From the NCBI GenBank assembly GCA_049687015.1, contig JBAVIP010000048.1:1-64000 (forward strand): a stretch of DNA of 64,000 nucleotides, given 5' to 3'. Under the pieces are notes generated by a model that saw only the letters and a list, made by a program, of their open reading frames with translations, was not told the DNA's origin and searched no databases. Positions 43,710 through 52,456 of this stretch are shown here, in pieces. The position numbers and the translations under genes were made by a program. The DNA comes from Methylotenera_A sp049687015. Its GTDB lineage: Bacteria > Pseudomonadota > Gammaproteobacteria > Burkholderiales > Methylophilaceae. Each line of letters starts with the position of its first letter. Positions within the stretch are counted from its first letter, which is position 1.

Positions 43710-45215
43710 TTAGTGCTTATCGCCGCCTAATTCAATGCTGTAACGCCAGAACTGGTCTTGCGATTCAAAAATCACGCTAGATTCTTCTGGATCGCGGTTG
43801 CCGGCGCGATATTGATGCAGCGGTGTTTTGTCTTCCGCCCAGGCTTTCACGATAGGGTCCACCAAACGCCATTGCGCTTCGACTTCGTTGATGTGCAGGT
43901 ATTGTGATGGGTCGCCTTCCATCAGGTTGAGCATCAAGGTTTCGTAAGAGTCGATGGTTTCATCGTCTTTTTGACGTTGCGGCGCATCAATGCTCAAGGT
44001 GCGGGTGGCAATGTCCAGCCCCGGGATTTTTGATTCGATTTCCAGCTTGATACATTCACGTGGCTGAATGTTGATGCTGAGCCAATTTTGGTGCTGGCCT
44101 TCTACCAATTGCATCGGTGCTTTTTTGAAACGGATAGAGATTGCCGTATTGCCTTCGTGCATACGTTTGCCTGTACGCACATAGAACGGCACACCCTGCC
44201 AGCGCGGGTTGTCGATAAATAATTTAACTGCGGCGTAGGTTTCGGTATGGCTAGATTCTATGCCATCGCGCTTGAGTTCTTCCAGATAGCCATGCACGTT
44301 TTCGCCGTGGCCATCACCCACGCAGACGCGACCCGCCGCATATTGTGCGCGGAAAGCCTGCTTATTCAGGTTTTTTACATCGACAGGGCGGATAGACTGC
44401 AGCAGCTTGATTTTTTCTGCACGGATGCTTTCTGGCTGCAAATCTTTTGGTTTTTCCATTGCGGTAACTGCCAGCGTTTGCAACAGATGGCTTTGGAACA
44501 TATCGCGCAATGCCCCTGTGGCATCGTAGAACGTCGTGCGGTCGCCCACGCCTAAAATCTCGTTATTGGTGATTTGCACGTGGTCAATATGTTCTTTATT
44601 CCATAACGGCTCAAACAGCGCATTTGCAAAACGCGTGAGCATAATGCCTTGCACCGCCGATTTACCTAAGTAATGGTCGATACGGTAAATCTGACTTTCT
44701 TTTAAGTGCCTGGTGATTTTCGCTTGTAAATCCAGCGCGCTTGGCAAATCGGTGCCGAACGGTTTTTCAATCAGCACACGGCGCCAGTATTTGCTTTCAT
44801 CCAGCAAGCCAACGCCTGAAAGCTGTTCTACAACAGGCGCAAAGTCAGTTGGACGCACCGATAAGAAATACGCCAGGTTTTGTGGGAATACGCTTTCATT
44901 TGACAAAAGCGCTTTCATTTTATTGAAAGCATCGGGGTCTGTCGGTGGATTGGCATGGTAATGATTACGCGCAATAAAGCGCTCAAAGACTTTTTGATCG
45001 TATCCATTCTTGAATTTGGCATCCAGCATACCTTTAATATCGGCCTGCCAGGCTTCACGCGACACTTCGCTACGGCCTACTGAAAGAATCGCCATATGCT
45101 CTGGCAGGCGTCCCGCAGCATCTAAGCGAAACAAGCCAGGCATCAACTTGATTCGAGCTAGGTTACCGCTGGCGCCAAATAATACGAGAGTGCATGGATC
45201 GATCTTTTTAGTCAT
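43710..45215 (-). CDS. zwf: Glucose-6-phosphate 1-dehydrogenase
   Basis: 501 residues. Oxidises glucose 6-phosphate to 6-phosphogluconolactone. The coenzyme loop GASGNLARIK (14-23), the active-site RIDHYLGK (178-185) and the EKPFG motif are present. It lies 39 bp downstream of gnd on the same strand, with pgl divergent. In RuMP methylotrophs these enzymes form the oxidative limb that burns formaldehyde to CO2 and makes reducing power. Confidence 0.97.
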   Translation of the reverse strand: MTKKIDPCTLVLFGASGNLARIKLMPGLFRLDAAGRLPEHMAILSVGRSEVSREAWQADIKGMLDAKFKNGYDQKVFERFIARNHYHANPPTDPDAFNKMKALLSNESVFPQNLAYFLSVRPTDFAPVVEQLSGVGLLDESKYWRRVLIEKPFGTDLPSALDLQAKITRHLKESQIYRIDHYLGKSAVQGIMLTRFANALFEPLWNKEHIDHVQITNNEILGVGDRTTFYDATGALRDMFQSHLLQTLAVTAMEKPKDLQPESIRAEKIKLLQSIRPVDVKNLNKQAFRAQYAAGRVCVGDGHGENVHGYLEELKRDGIESSHTETYAAVKLFIDNPRWQGVPFYVRTGKRMHEGNTAISIRFKKAPMQLVEGQHQNWLSINIQPRECIKLEIESKIPGLDIATRTLSIDAPQRQKDDETIDSYETLMLNLMEGDPSQYLHINEVEAQWRLVDPIVKAWAEDKTPLHQYRAGNRDPEESSVIFESQDQFWRYSIELGGDKH

Positions 45216-45254
45216 TTTTTTACCTTAAAAAATGTTTTATTTAAACAATAATTA

Positions 45255-46166
45255 CTATTTGGACGATTTTACAGCATGTCCGCCAAAGGCATTACGCATC
45301 ATGGAAAGCAATTTATAACTGTAACCATCCTCCTCTTGCGATGCAAAGCGCATTTGCAGGGCCAGCGTCAATACTGGAGCAGCAACGCCTTGTTCTACCG
45401 CCTCTACTACTGTCCAGCGGCCTTCACCAGAATCCGCCACATAAGGTGCAACACCATCCAATGTCTGGTCGTTTTTGAGCGATTCAGCAGTTAAATCAAG
45501 TAACCAGCTACGCACTACGGAGCCATGGCGCCATAGTTCGGTAATCTGTGCCAAGTCCAAATTGAATTCTTCTTTGCCTTTTAATAAATCCAAGCCTTCA
45601 GCTAATGCCTGCATCATGCCATATTCAATACCGTTGTGTAGCATTTTAGTGAAGTGGCCGGAACCTACAGGGCCTACGTGAGCCCAGCCACGGTGCGCGG
45701 CTGGTGCCAGCGCTTTTAATACTGGTTCAACTGCTTCGGCCACTTCTTTCGTTGCCCCCACCATCAGGCAGTAGCCGTTATCCAGGCCCCATACACCGCC
45801 TGAGGTGCCGGAATCCATAAAACCGATGCCATGTTCAGCCAGCATCGCGCCGCGGCGTTGGCTATGCTTGTAGTTGGAGTTGCCGCCATCGACAATGATG
45901 TCGCCCTTGTTTAGCATGGGGATTAAATCTTTGATTTGTTTTTCGGTGATTTCGCCTGCTGGCAGCATCATCCAGATAATTTTTTGGCCTTCTAACTTGT
46001 TCACTGCATCTTGCACAGAAGTGGCGGGGATTAAACCTTCTTTTTCAACCAGATTGTTGACGAATTCTTTATTGAAATCAAAGCCAACCACTTCGATTTT
46101 GTGACGAAGCAAACGCGCAGCCATATTGCCGCCCATTTTGCCTAAACCTAACATTGCTAATTTCAT
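45255..46166 (-). CDS. gnd: 6-phosphogluconate dehydrogenase (decarboxylating), short NAD-type
   Basis: 303 residues, the short (GndB-like) class, as opposed to the roughly 470-residue NADP enzyme. N-terminal Rossmann GLGKMGGNMAARL ends its second strand in VVGFDFNKE; an acidic residue there favours NAD over NADP (inference). DSGTSGGVWG and the catalytic HFTKMLHNGIEYGMM are clear. Makes ribulose 5-phosphate and CO2, the key step of cyclic formaldehyde oxidation. Operon gnd-zwf. Confidence 0.95.
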   Translation of the reverse strand: MKLAMLGLGKMGGNMAARLLRHKIEVVGFDFNKEFVNNLVEKEGLIPATSVQDAVNKLEGQKIIWMMLPAGEITEKQIKDLIPMLNKGDIIVDGGNSNYKHSQRRGAMLAEHGIGFMDSGTSGGVWGLDNGYCLMVGATKEVAEAVEPVLKALAPAAHRGWAHVGPVGSGHFTKMLHNGIEYGMMQALAEGLDLLKGKEEFNLDLAQITELWRHGSVVRSWLLDLTAESLKNDQTLDGVAPYVADSGEGRWTVVEAVEQGVAAPVLTLALQMRFASQEEDGYSYKLLSMMRNAFGGHAVKSSK

Positions 46167-46244
46167 TGCGTATTTTTACCTTTTGTAGAGGATTGTAAGA
46201 ATCACCCATCTTTTGGATGTGGTGCACTCAAACATTCAATTATC

Positions 46245-46286
46245 GATAATTCTTCGAATTATCTTTTTGAGTTGGGTATAATTATA
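46245..46286. promoter_or_regulatory. Divergent gnd/pgl control region: palindromic operator plus symmetrical -10
   Basis: GATAATTC-TTC-GAATTATC is a perfect 8-3-8 dyad (46245-46263). Fourteen bases further, TATAATTATA (46277-46286) is itself palindromic, so a consensus TATAAT is readable on both strands. On the minus strand a TTTAGA lies 17 bp upstream as a weak -35. The dyad covers the -35 region of the plus-strand promoter for pgl. A regulator binding here could control the whole gnd-zwf and pgl set. Confidence 0.5.
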
Positions 46287-46349
46287 GCAAATGCAGCTTA
46301 GCTTCTAAAGGCTGCTTTTTATTTTTTTAAGTTTTAGTTAGGTTTTTTA

Positions 46350-47033
46350 ATGATACTCAGTAATACCCGTTGGCATACATTCCATTCACAAAATGATATT
46401 AATCAGGCTGCAGTTAAGCACATCCTGCAAGCCGCAAATGAAGCCATTGCCAAACATGGCAGCTTTCTTATTGTATTGGCAGGTGGCAGCACCCCCAAAA
46501 GCGTATACCAGCTACTAAGCAAACAGCAGGCAGATTGGTCAAAATGGCACATTTATCACAACGATGACCGTTGCTTGCCTGTCGACCACGTTGAGCGTAA
46601 CAGCAAAATGGCCCGTGATGTATGGTTGAATCATGTGGCAATTCCACAAAATCAGATTCACGATATTCCCGCTGAATTAGGCAATATTGAAGGTGCCAAG
46701 GCATATGCGGAAACGCTTAAAGGTGTGCGCGCATTTGATCTGGTAATTTTGGGCCTGGGTGAAGATGGCCACACAGCCAGCCTGTTCCCGAATCAAGTTG
46801 TAGATAACTCAGCGGATGCCGTGCCTGTATTTGATGCACCTAAGCCACCGGCAGAGCGCATCACCATCAGCCAGAACCGCTTAAATAACACCAATGCAGT
46901 ATTATTTTTGGTGACTGGCAGTGGCAAGCAAGAGGCTGTTGATAAATGGCGTAAAGGTGTGGCCATTCCTGCCACTTTAATTGCGCCTGAAAATGGCGTA
47001 GATGTGTATTGCTACCAAGTAGCTTTGAATTAA
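46350..47033 (+). CDS. pgl: 6-phosphogluconolactonase
   Basis: 227 residues, SOL/DevB type. Hydrolyses the lactone made by Zwf. Motifs: LAGGSTPKSVYQLL (phosphate loop), NDDRCLPVDHVERNSKM, LGLGEDGHTASLFP and RITISQNRL. Divergent from gnd with a 183-bp shared control region; ends 16 bp from the convergent DUF1003 gene. Confidence 0.95.
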   Translation: MILSNTRWHTFHSQNDINQAAVKHILQAANEAIAKHGSFLIVLAGGSTPKSVYQLLSKQQADWSKWHIYHNDDRCLPVDHVERNSKMARDVWLNHVAIPQNQIHDIPAELGNIEGAKAYAETLKGVRAFDLVILGLGEDGHTASLFPNQVVDNSADAVPVFDAPKPPAERITISQNRLNNTNAVLFLVTGSGKQEAVDKWRKGVAIPATLIAPENGVDVYCYQVALN

Positions 47034-47048
47034 CTTACAAAACGCCAA

Positions 47049-47603
47049 TCACTTGGTGTTTTTTTCTATTAAATCGCCTAATAGCCTTAACTGTTCTTTT
47101 TGAATGGCGATGAGATCCCTCCATTGACCTTCGCGTAACAAATCCACTTTTTCGTGCAGTAACATAATCTCAAGCTCGGCCTTCAGGTTCACTTCATAAT
47201 CATGCTCGGCGTTCAAGCGGTCTTTTTCCGCTTGCCGGTTTTGCGACATCAAGATAATCGGCGCTTGAATCGAAGCCAGCATAGATAAGAACAGATTCAA
47301 TAGAATGTATGGGTAAGGGTCAAAGTCTTTGCCGTAGTTTACGAGGATATATGAGTTCAAAATCACCCAGCAAACTAAAGTAATGGCAAATAAAATGATA
47401 AATGCCCAAGAGCCACCGAATCTGGCAACAGCATCGGCTGCGCGCTGCCCAAAGGTTTTTGTGATATCAAGCTCTATTGAGGTGTTTCTTGAGATGTGCT
47501 TGCGTTCGGTGATATGACGCGCGACTTTCTTGGTGCGTTCATCCATGGCCTCATAAGATGAACCGATAAGTTTTTCTGCAGTGCTGTGGTTTTTCAGTGC
47601 CAT
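47049..47603 (-). CDS. DUF1003 membrane protein
   Basis: 184 residues. Two closely spaced membrane helices (about 65-83 and 98-115) with the family motif YILLNLFLSMLASIQAPIILMSQNRQ, followed by a charged coiled-coil tail (ELEIMLLHEKVDLLREGQW). Function unknown across the family. Starts 15 bp downstream of apbC on the same strand. Confidence 0.85.
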   Translation of the reverse strand: MALKNHSTAEKLIGSSYEAMDERTKKVARHITERKHISRNTSIELDITKTFGQRAADAVARFGGSWAFIILFAITLVCWVILNSYILVNYGKDFDPYPYILLNLFLSMLASIQAPIILMSQNRQAEKDRLNAEHDYEVNLKAELEIMLLHEKVDLLREGQWRDLIAIQKEQLRLLGDLIEKNTK

Positions 47604-47618
47604 TCGGGCGATTTTACG

Positions 47619-48707
47619 CTAAGTATTCTGAATCACAATATTCGGGAATTTGGCGCTGTGATCCAGGCTGGCATTGGCGATTTTAATCGCGGCTTTACGT
47701 GCAATTTCTTTGTAAATGCTGGCGATTTTTGAATCTGGTGCGGCAATCACACTAGGCTTGCCGCCATCGGTTTGTTCGCGGATGCTGATGTCCAAAGGCA
47801 AACTACCGAGTAAATCCACGTTGTAATCCGCGCACATTTTTTCGCCGCCGCCCGCACCAAATATATGTTCTTCATAGCCGCATTTGCCGCAAATATGCGT
47901 ACTCATGTTTTCGACGATACCCAAAATCGGAATACCGACTTTCTCGAACATTTTCAATCCCTTGCGAGCATCCAGCAAAGCGATGTCTTGCGGTGTGGTA
48001 ACGATAATTGCACCTGTAACGGGGATTTTTTGCGCCAGCGTGAGCTGGATATCGCCTGTGCCGGGCGGTAAATCGATGACTAAATAATCCAGGTCACGCC
48101 ATTTTGTATCGCGCAATAATTGCTCCAGCGCGCCCGTCACCATTGGGCCGCGCCATACCATGGGCGTATCAACATCTACCAAAAAGCCAATCGACATGGC
48201 TTGAATGCCATGTGCCAGCATTGGGTCCATGCTTTTACCGTCACTGCTTTCTGGCCTACCGCTAATGCCCAGCATTTGCGGTTGGCTGGGACCGTAAATA
48301 TCCGCATCCAGCAGGCCTACTGTTGCGCCTTCTGCCGCAAGTGCTAAGGCCAAATTGACTGAGGTGGTTGATTTGCCAACGCCGCCTTTGCCTGATGCCA
48401 CGGCGATGATGTTTTTTACATTTGGCAGTAACGTCACGCCCTGCTGGGCTTTGTGCGCCGCGATGCGGCTGCCGATATTCACTGTCACATTGCCCACATC
48501 GGCCAGTTGTTTAAGATGATTTGTCACCAAAGCCTGCACATCGCTTATTACGCTTTTGGCGGGGTAGCCTAACACAATATCTACACTCACATTGTTGCCG
48601 CTAATCTGGATGTTTTTGGCGGATTTGCCAGTAACAAAATCGCGCCCAGTATTCGGGTCTAGCAACTCTTTTAGTGCGTTTTGGATGTTAATTTCTGTAA
48701 TTGCCAT
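47619..48707 (-). CDS. apbC: Iron-sulfur cluster carrier ATPase ApbC/Mrp
   Basis: 362 residues. N-terminal MIP18-like domain (ALKELLDPNTGRDFV), then a deviant Walker A P-loop GKGGVGKST (106-114), DADIYGPSQP, and a CGKC motif for the bridging Fe-S cluster. It transfers Fe-S clusters to apoproteins. Divergent from metG, a pairing common in proteobacteria. Confidence 0.95.
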   Translation of the reverse strand: MAITEINIQNALKELLDPNTGRDFVTGKSAKNIQISGNNVSVDIVLGYPAKSVISDVQALVTNHLKQLADVGNVTVNIGSRIAAHKAQQGVTLLPNVKNIIAVASGKGGVGKSTTSVNLALALAAEGATVGLLDADIYGPSQPQMLGISGRPESSDGKSMDPMLAHGIQAMSIGFLVDVDTPMVWRGPMVTGALEQLLRDTKWRDLDYLVIDLPPGTGDIQLTLAQKIPVTGAIIVTTPQDIALLDARKGLKMFEKVGIPILGIVENMSTHICGKCGYEEHIFGAGGGEKMCADYNVDLLGSLPLDISIREQTDGGKPSVIAAPDSKIASIYKEIARKAAIKIANASLDHSAKFPNIVIQNT

Positions 48708-48818
48708 AATGTTTGCATGCTTGATTTGAAAACCACCATTTTAGCTGATGCCAATGCTTAAAGCGAAACATTGCTTAATTTGCTAAAATAGCGCTTTAAT
48801 TAATAAACAAAGCATTTT

Positions 48819-50921
48819 ATGGCTCGCAAGATTCTGGTTACCTCTGCTTTACCCTATGCCAACGGCAGCATTCATCTGGGCCACTTGGTGGAATATATTC
48901 AAACTGATATTTGGGTACGCTTTCAAAAGATGCAGGGGCATATCGTGCATTATGTGTGCGCGGATGACACACATGGCACGCCGATTATGCTGCGCGCAGA
49001 AAAAGAGGGCATCACGCCAGAAGCCTTGATTGACGCGGTACATAAAGAACACAGTGCGGACTTTGCAGAGTTTTTGGTGGAGTTTGATAATTACTATTCT
49101 ACTAATTCTGAAGAAAATCGCGTTTTATCCAGCGAAATTTATAAAAAGCTTAAAGCCAACGGCAAAATCGCCACTAAAACCATTGAACAGTTTTACGACC
49201 CCGTTAAAAACATGTTTCTGCCGGACCGCTTTATCAAAGGCGAATGCCCGAAATGCCACGCCAAAGACCAATACGGCGATAGCTGTGAAGCATGCGGCGC
49301 AACATATAACCCGACCGAGCTGATTAACGCTTACTCTGCGGTTTCTGGTGCTGCGCCTGTGCGTAAAGAAACGGAACATTACTTTTTCAAGCTCTCGGAA
49401 TGTGAAGGCTTTCTTAAAGAGTGGACGAGAAGCGGCACATTGCAAGGCGAAGCCGCCAACAAAATGGGTGAATGGTTCGAAAACGGCCTCAATGACTGGG
49501 ACATTTCGCGCGATGCGCCTTACTTCGGTTTTGAAATCCCTGATGCGCCCGGTAAGTATTTCTATGTGTGGCTGGATGCGCCGATTGGCTACATGGCGAG
49601 CTTTAAGAATTTATGCGATTTCCCTCGCCCGCAAGCGGGAGAGGGGCTAGGGGTGAGGGAAACACTTAACTTCGACGAATATTGGAGCAAAGACAGCAAA
49701 ACGGAGCTCTACCATTTTATTGGCAAAGATATTTTGTATTTCCACGCGCTATTCTGGCCTGCAACCCTTGAATATAGCGGCTACCGCAAGCCAACCAACA
49801 TTTTCGCGCACGGCTTTTTGACGGTAAATGGCGAAAAAATGAGCAAATCGCGCGGCACGTTCATCACCGCTCGCAGCTATTTAGACCATATTAAAAATCC
49901 TGAATATTTGCGTTATTACTACGCCGCTAAATTGAATAGCACCATGGAAGACATCGACCTGAATCTGGAAGATTTTGTCGCACGTGTGAATAGTGATTTG
50001 GTGGGTAAGTACATCAATATTGCGAGTCGTACTGCAGGGTTTATAACTAAGAAATTTAATGGGGAAATTAGCGTTAATCCAACTAGCAAAATTTTACAAA
50101 AACTTCAAACCAATGGGCACCCAATTAAGGTTATGTTTGATTGCCGACAGTATAATAATGCCTTACGTGAAATCATGGCATTGGCTGATGAGGTTAATCA
50201 ATATATCGCTAATGCCGCACCTTGGGACGTTGCAAAGAATCCTGCTGAAGATATGAATCAAAAACTGCATGATATTTGTTCCGAAGCGCTACAAATGTTC
50301 CGTATTTTGAGCATATATTTGAAGCCCGTATTGCCAAAATTGGTAGGACAGGTAGAACAGTTTTTGAATGTACCACCATTTAAATGGAGCGACTCTGAGC
50401 AATTAATGGTTGAAGGCCACATTATAAATTCTTATCAACACTTAATTACTCGTATTGATCCTAAACTGATTGAAGCTATGACCGAAGCCAATAAAGAAAA
50501 CCTGCAAACCACACCAACACCGCAACCACATTCTGAGCAGCGTCATGCGGTGCATCAGCAGAACGAGGTGAAAGCGGATGTTGCAGAAGCTGAGTACATC
50601 AGCATTGATGATTTTACCAAAGTGGATTTGCGCATTGCCAAAATCGTCAGTGCCGAGCATGTGGAGGGTGCAGAGAAGTTGCTTAAACTTATGCTGGATA
50701 TTGGCGAGGATAAGCCACGTCAGGTGTTTGCAGGCATTAAATCGGCTTATGATCCGGCAACTTTAGTCGGGCGTCTAACCGTGATGGTGGCTAATCTGGC
50801 ACCGCGTAAAATGAAATTCGGGATGAGTGAAGGCATGGTTTTAGCCGCAAGCGATGAACTTGGTGGCCCTTTTATACTCTCACCCGATGTCGGTGCAAAG
50901 GCCGGCATGCGCGTTAAATAG
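48819..50921 (+). CDS. metG: Methionyl-tRNA synthetase
   Basis: 700 residues. HIGH-like HLGH (19-22), zinc knuckle Cys 143/146/156/159, KMSKS (340-344) and a C-terminal Trbp111 tRNA-binding domain (from about 590, VDLRIAKIVSAEHVEGAEKL), so it is the dimeric long form. A 42-bp palindromic repeat is inserted in frame at codons 268-281, between SFKNLCD and the FDEYW region, adding an Arg/Gly/Pro-rich loop. Since the frame and all catalytic motifs are intact, the enzyme is presumed active. The linker before the C-terminal domain is Gln/His-rich and variable. Confidence 0.97.
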   Translation: MARKILVTSALPYANGSIHLGHLVEYIQTDIWVRFQKMQGHIVHYVCADDTHGTPIMLRAEKEGITPEALIDAVHKEHSADFAEFLVEFDNYYSTNSEENRVLSSEIYKKLKANGKIATKTIEQFYDPVKNMFLPDRFIKGECPKCHAKDQYGDSCEACGATYNPTELINAYSAVSGAAPVRKETEHYFFKLSECEGFLKEWTRSGTLQGEAANKMGEWFENGLNDWDISRDAPYFGFEIPDAPGKYFYVWLDAPIGYMASFKNLCDFPRPQAGEGLGVRETLNFDEYWSKDSKTELYHFIGKDILYFHALFWPATLEYSGYRKPTNIFAHGFLTVNGEKMSKSRGTFITARSYLDHIKNPEYLRYYYAAKLNSTMEDIDLNLEDFVARVNSDLVGKYINIASRTAGFITKKFNGEISVNPTSKILQKLQTNGHPIKVMFDCRQYNNALREIMALADEVNQYIANAAPWDVAKNPAEDMNQKLHDICSEALQMFRILSIYLKPVLPKLVGQVEQFLNVPPFKWSDSEQLMVEGHIINSYQHLITRIDPKLIEAMTEANKENLQTTPTPQPHSEQRHAVHQQNEVKADVAEAEYISIDDFTKVDLRIAKIVSAEHVEGAEKLLKLMLDIGEDKPRQVFAGIKSAYDPATLVGRLTVMVANLAPRKMKFGMSEGMVLAASDELGGPFILSPDVGAKAGMRVK
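49620..49661. repeat. 42-bp palindromic repeat inside metG
   Basis: Nested inverted repeats: outer TTCCCTC / GAGGGAA (49620-49626, 49655-49661) and inner CCCGC-AA-GCGGG (49628-49639). This resembles the common CCCTCTCCC-type scattered repeat of proteobacteria. It adds exactly 14 codons (268-281). Confidence 0.75.
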
Positions 50922-50959
50922 TAATTATTTTTTTTCAAAGGTATTAAAGGAGTTAACAA

Positions 50960-51445
50960 TTGAATATTAAAACAATTCATGCAGTTCTTATTGCTGGCGT
51001 ATTGGCCAGCGGCAATGTATTTGCTGAGGATAGCAATGCAAAAACCGCAGTAGGTGGCGGCCTAGGTGCCGCGGCGGGTACGGCACTTGGCGGTGTACTT
51101 GGTGGCAGAACTGGTGAGGTGCTCGGTGGGGCTGTGGGTGGTGGTGTGGGTGGAGCGGTAACCACTAAAGGAGAGGGCCAAACGGGGGCTGTGATTGGCG
51201 GGGCAGCTGGCGGTGCGACTGGAGCTGCCGTTGGGCGTAAAGTCAGTGGCAGCGGTACCGGCGCAGTAGTTGGTGCGGGCTTGGGCGGTGCTGGTGGTGC
51301 GGTGGTAGGTAAGGTAATCGCTGAACCTGAAAAATCATCTGGTCACCGTCACCACCATTATAGAAAGCATCATAAACATGGCAGGGGTCATGCATATGGG
51401 CACGACAAACATGATGATAATGACGAAGGGCGTCGTGACTGGTAA
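50960..51445 (+). CDS. Exported glycine-zipper protein with His-rich tail
   Basis: 161 residues, TTG start with AAAGGAG seven bases upstream. Signal peptide to VFA (about residue 22). Four to five glycine-zipper segments follow, of the type GGGLGAAAGTALGG and GGAAGGATGAAVG, which usually form membrane-inserted helix hairpins. The C-terminal tail is very rich in His, Lys and Asp (HRHHHYRKHHKHGRGH), suggesting metal binding. Cell-envelope localisation is inferred; function unknown. A terminator follows. Confidence 0.8.
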   Translation: MNIKTIHAVLIAGVLASGNVFAEDSNAKTAVGGGLGAAAGTALGGVLGGRTGEVLGGAVGGGVGGAVTTKGEGQTGAVIGGAAGGATGAAVGRKVSGSGTGAVVGAGLGGAGGAVVGKVIAEPEKSSGHRHHHYRKHHKHGRGHAYGHDKHDDNDEGRRDW

Positions 51446-51461
51446 GTGAATACTAAAAAAC

Positions 51462-51488
51462 AAAAAAACCCCAGCAATGGGGTTTTTT
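51462..51488 (+). terminator. Rho-independent terminator
   Basis: AACCCC-AGCAAT-GGGGTT stem with A-tract before and TTTTTT after, 16 bp past the glycine-zipper gene. It could act on both strands, but the minus-strand HhH gene ends 85 bp to the right. Confidence 0.8.
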
Positions 51489-51572
51489 GTTTTGATGCTA
51501 GAGCCTTAAGTCTAAGTGTAATGAGTCTAAATGTAATATAGCGCAAAAGCTAAGCTTCTGCGCAGTTTAAAA

Positions 51573-52274
51573 TTATTGCTTAGCTTTTTCTTTTGCATCT
51601 GCGGCTTTTTTGTCAGCAGCAGCCTTTTTAGCAGCTTTCTTTTCTTCTGCGGCAGCTTTTTTAGCGGCTTTTTTCTCTTCAGCAGCAGCCTTTTTGTCTG
51701 CGGCTTTTTTGTCAGCTTCAGCTTTCTTGTCTGCTTTAGCGGTATCTTCTGCTTTAGCTGGTTTATCAGCTTTCATTTCTTTAGCTGGTTTATCGGCCTT
51801 GGTAGATTTATCTTCTTTTGCTTTGTCAGCTTTAGAATCTTTTTTGTCTTTAGATTCCTTAGCAGGTTTTTCTTCTTTTACTTCTTTACTATCAGCAGTT
51901 TTGCCGCTGGCAGCAGCTTTTTCATTGCCAACTGCTTTGGTTTTAGCTTCTTTAGCAGGTTTGTCTTCTTTTTTCATTTCTTTAGCAGGCTTGTCAGCAG
52001 CTGGAGTCGCGACAGTGGTTTTTCCGCTTACAGCAACGTCTTTACGCACGGCTTCTAATGTCACAGGGCCAACGCCATCCACTTTTTCTAGTTCATCAAC
52101 AGATTTAAAGCCACCATTTTTTTTGCGGTAATCAATAATGGCTTGCGCTTTCACCGGGCCAATGCCTTCCAAGCTTTCTAGCTCTGCTTGCGTTGCGGTG
52201 TTTAGGTTAACTGCGGCAAAGGCGCTGAAACTGAATGCCATAGAAGCTAACAATGCTAATAACAATTTCTTCAT
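51573..52274 (-). CDS. Exported ComEA-type helix-hairpin-helix protein with histone-H1-like Lys/Ala tail
   Basis: 233 residues. Signal peptide to AFA (about 20). Residues 24-79 form the double HhH of ComEA-like DNA-binding proteins: VNLNTATQAELESLEGIGP, then IIDYRKKNGGF and LEKVDGVGP. From about 82 on, the protein is a low-complexity tail of Lys, Ala, Glu and Asp with repeats of DKPAKEMK, ADKKAEADKKA and EEKKAAKKAAA, like eukaryotic H1 or bacterial AlgP/Hc1 tails. ComEA normally ends after the HhH. Expected to be periplasmic and to bind DNA; competence or DNA-coating roles are guesses. Confidence 0.85.
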   Translation of the reverse strand: MKKLLLALLASMAFSFSAFAAVNLNTATQAELESLEGIGPVKAQAIIDYRKKNGGFKSVDELEKVDGVGPVTLEAVRKDVAVSGKTTVATPAADKPAKEMKKEDKPAKEAKTKAVGNEKAAASGKTADSKEVKEEKPAKESKDKKDSKADKAKEDKSTKADKPAKEMKADKPAKAEDTAKADKKAEADKKAADKKAAAEEKKAAKKAAAEEKKAAKKAAADKKAADAKEKAKQ

Positions 52275-52456
52275 TTTTAATTCTCCATGTTGTAAAACTG
52301 ATAAAACTAGTGATTTACTAGTAATTTAAAGGAACTTCTTTTTTAATAAAAGCATGCCGCTGTAATCATAGCCAAATAATCTACATATTACAAACCGCCG
52401 CAACGTACAACCATATCATGCCACACCTAAGCTTACATCAAGCTTACATTGCTAAA

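Noticed and set aside
51576..52131. Two long plus-strand ORFs antisense to the HhH/H1-tail gene (Phe/Ser-rich and Ala/Ser-rich)
   Set aside because: They are mirror products of the low-complexity Lys/Ala codons; no ribosome site and no motif.
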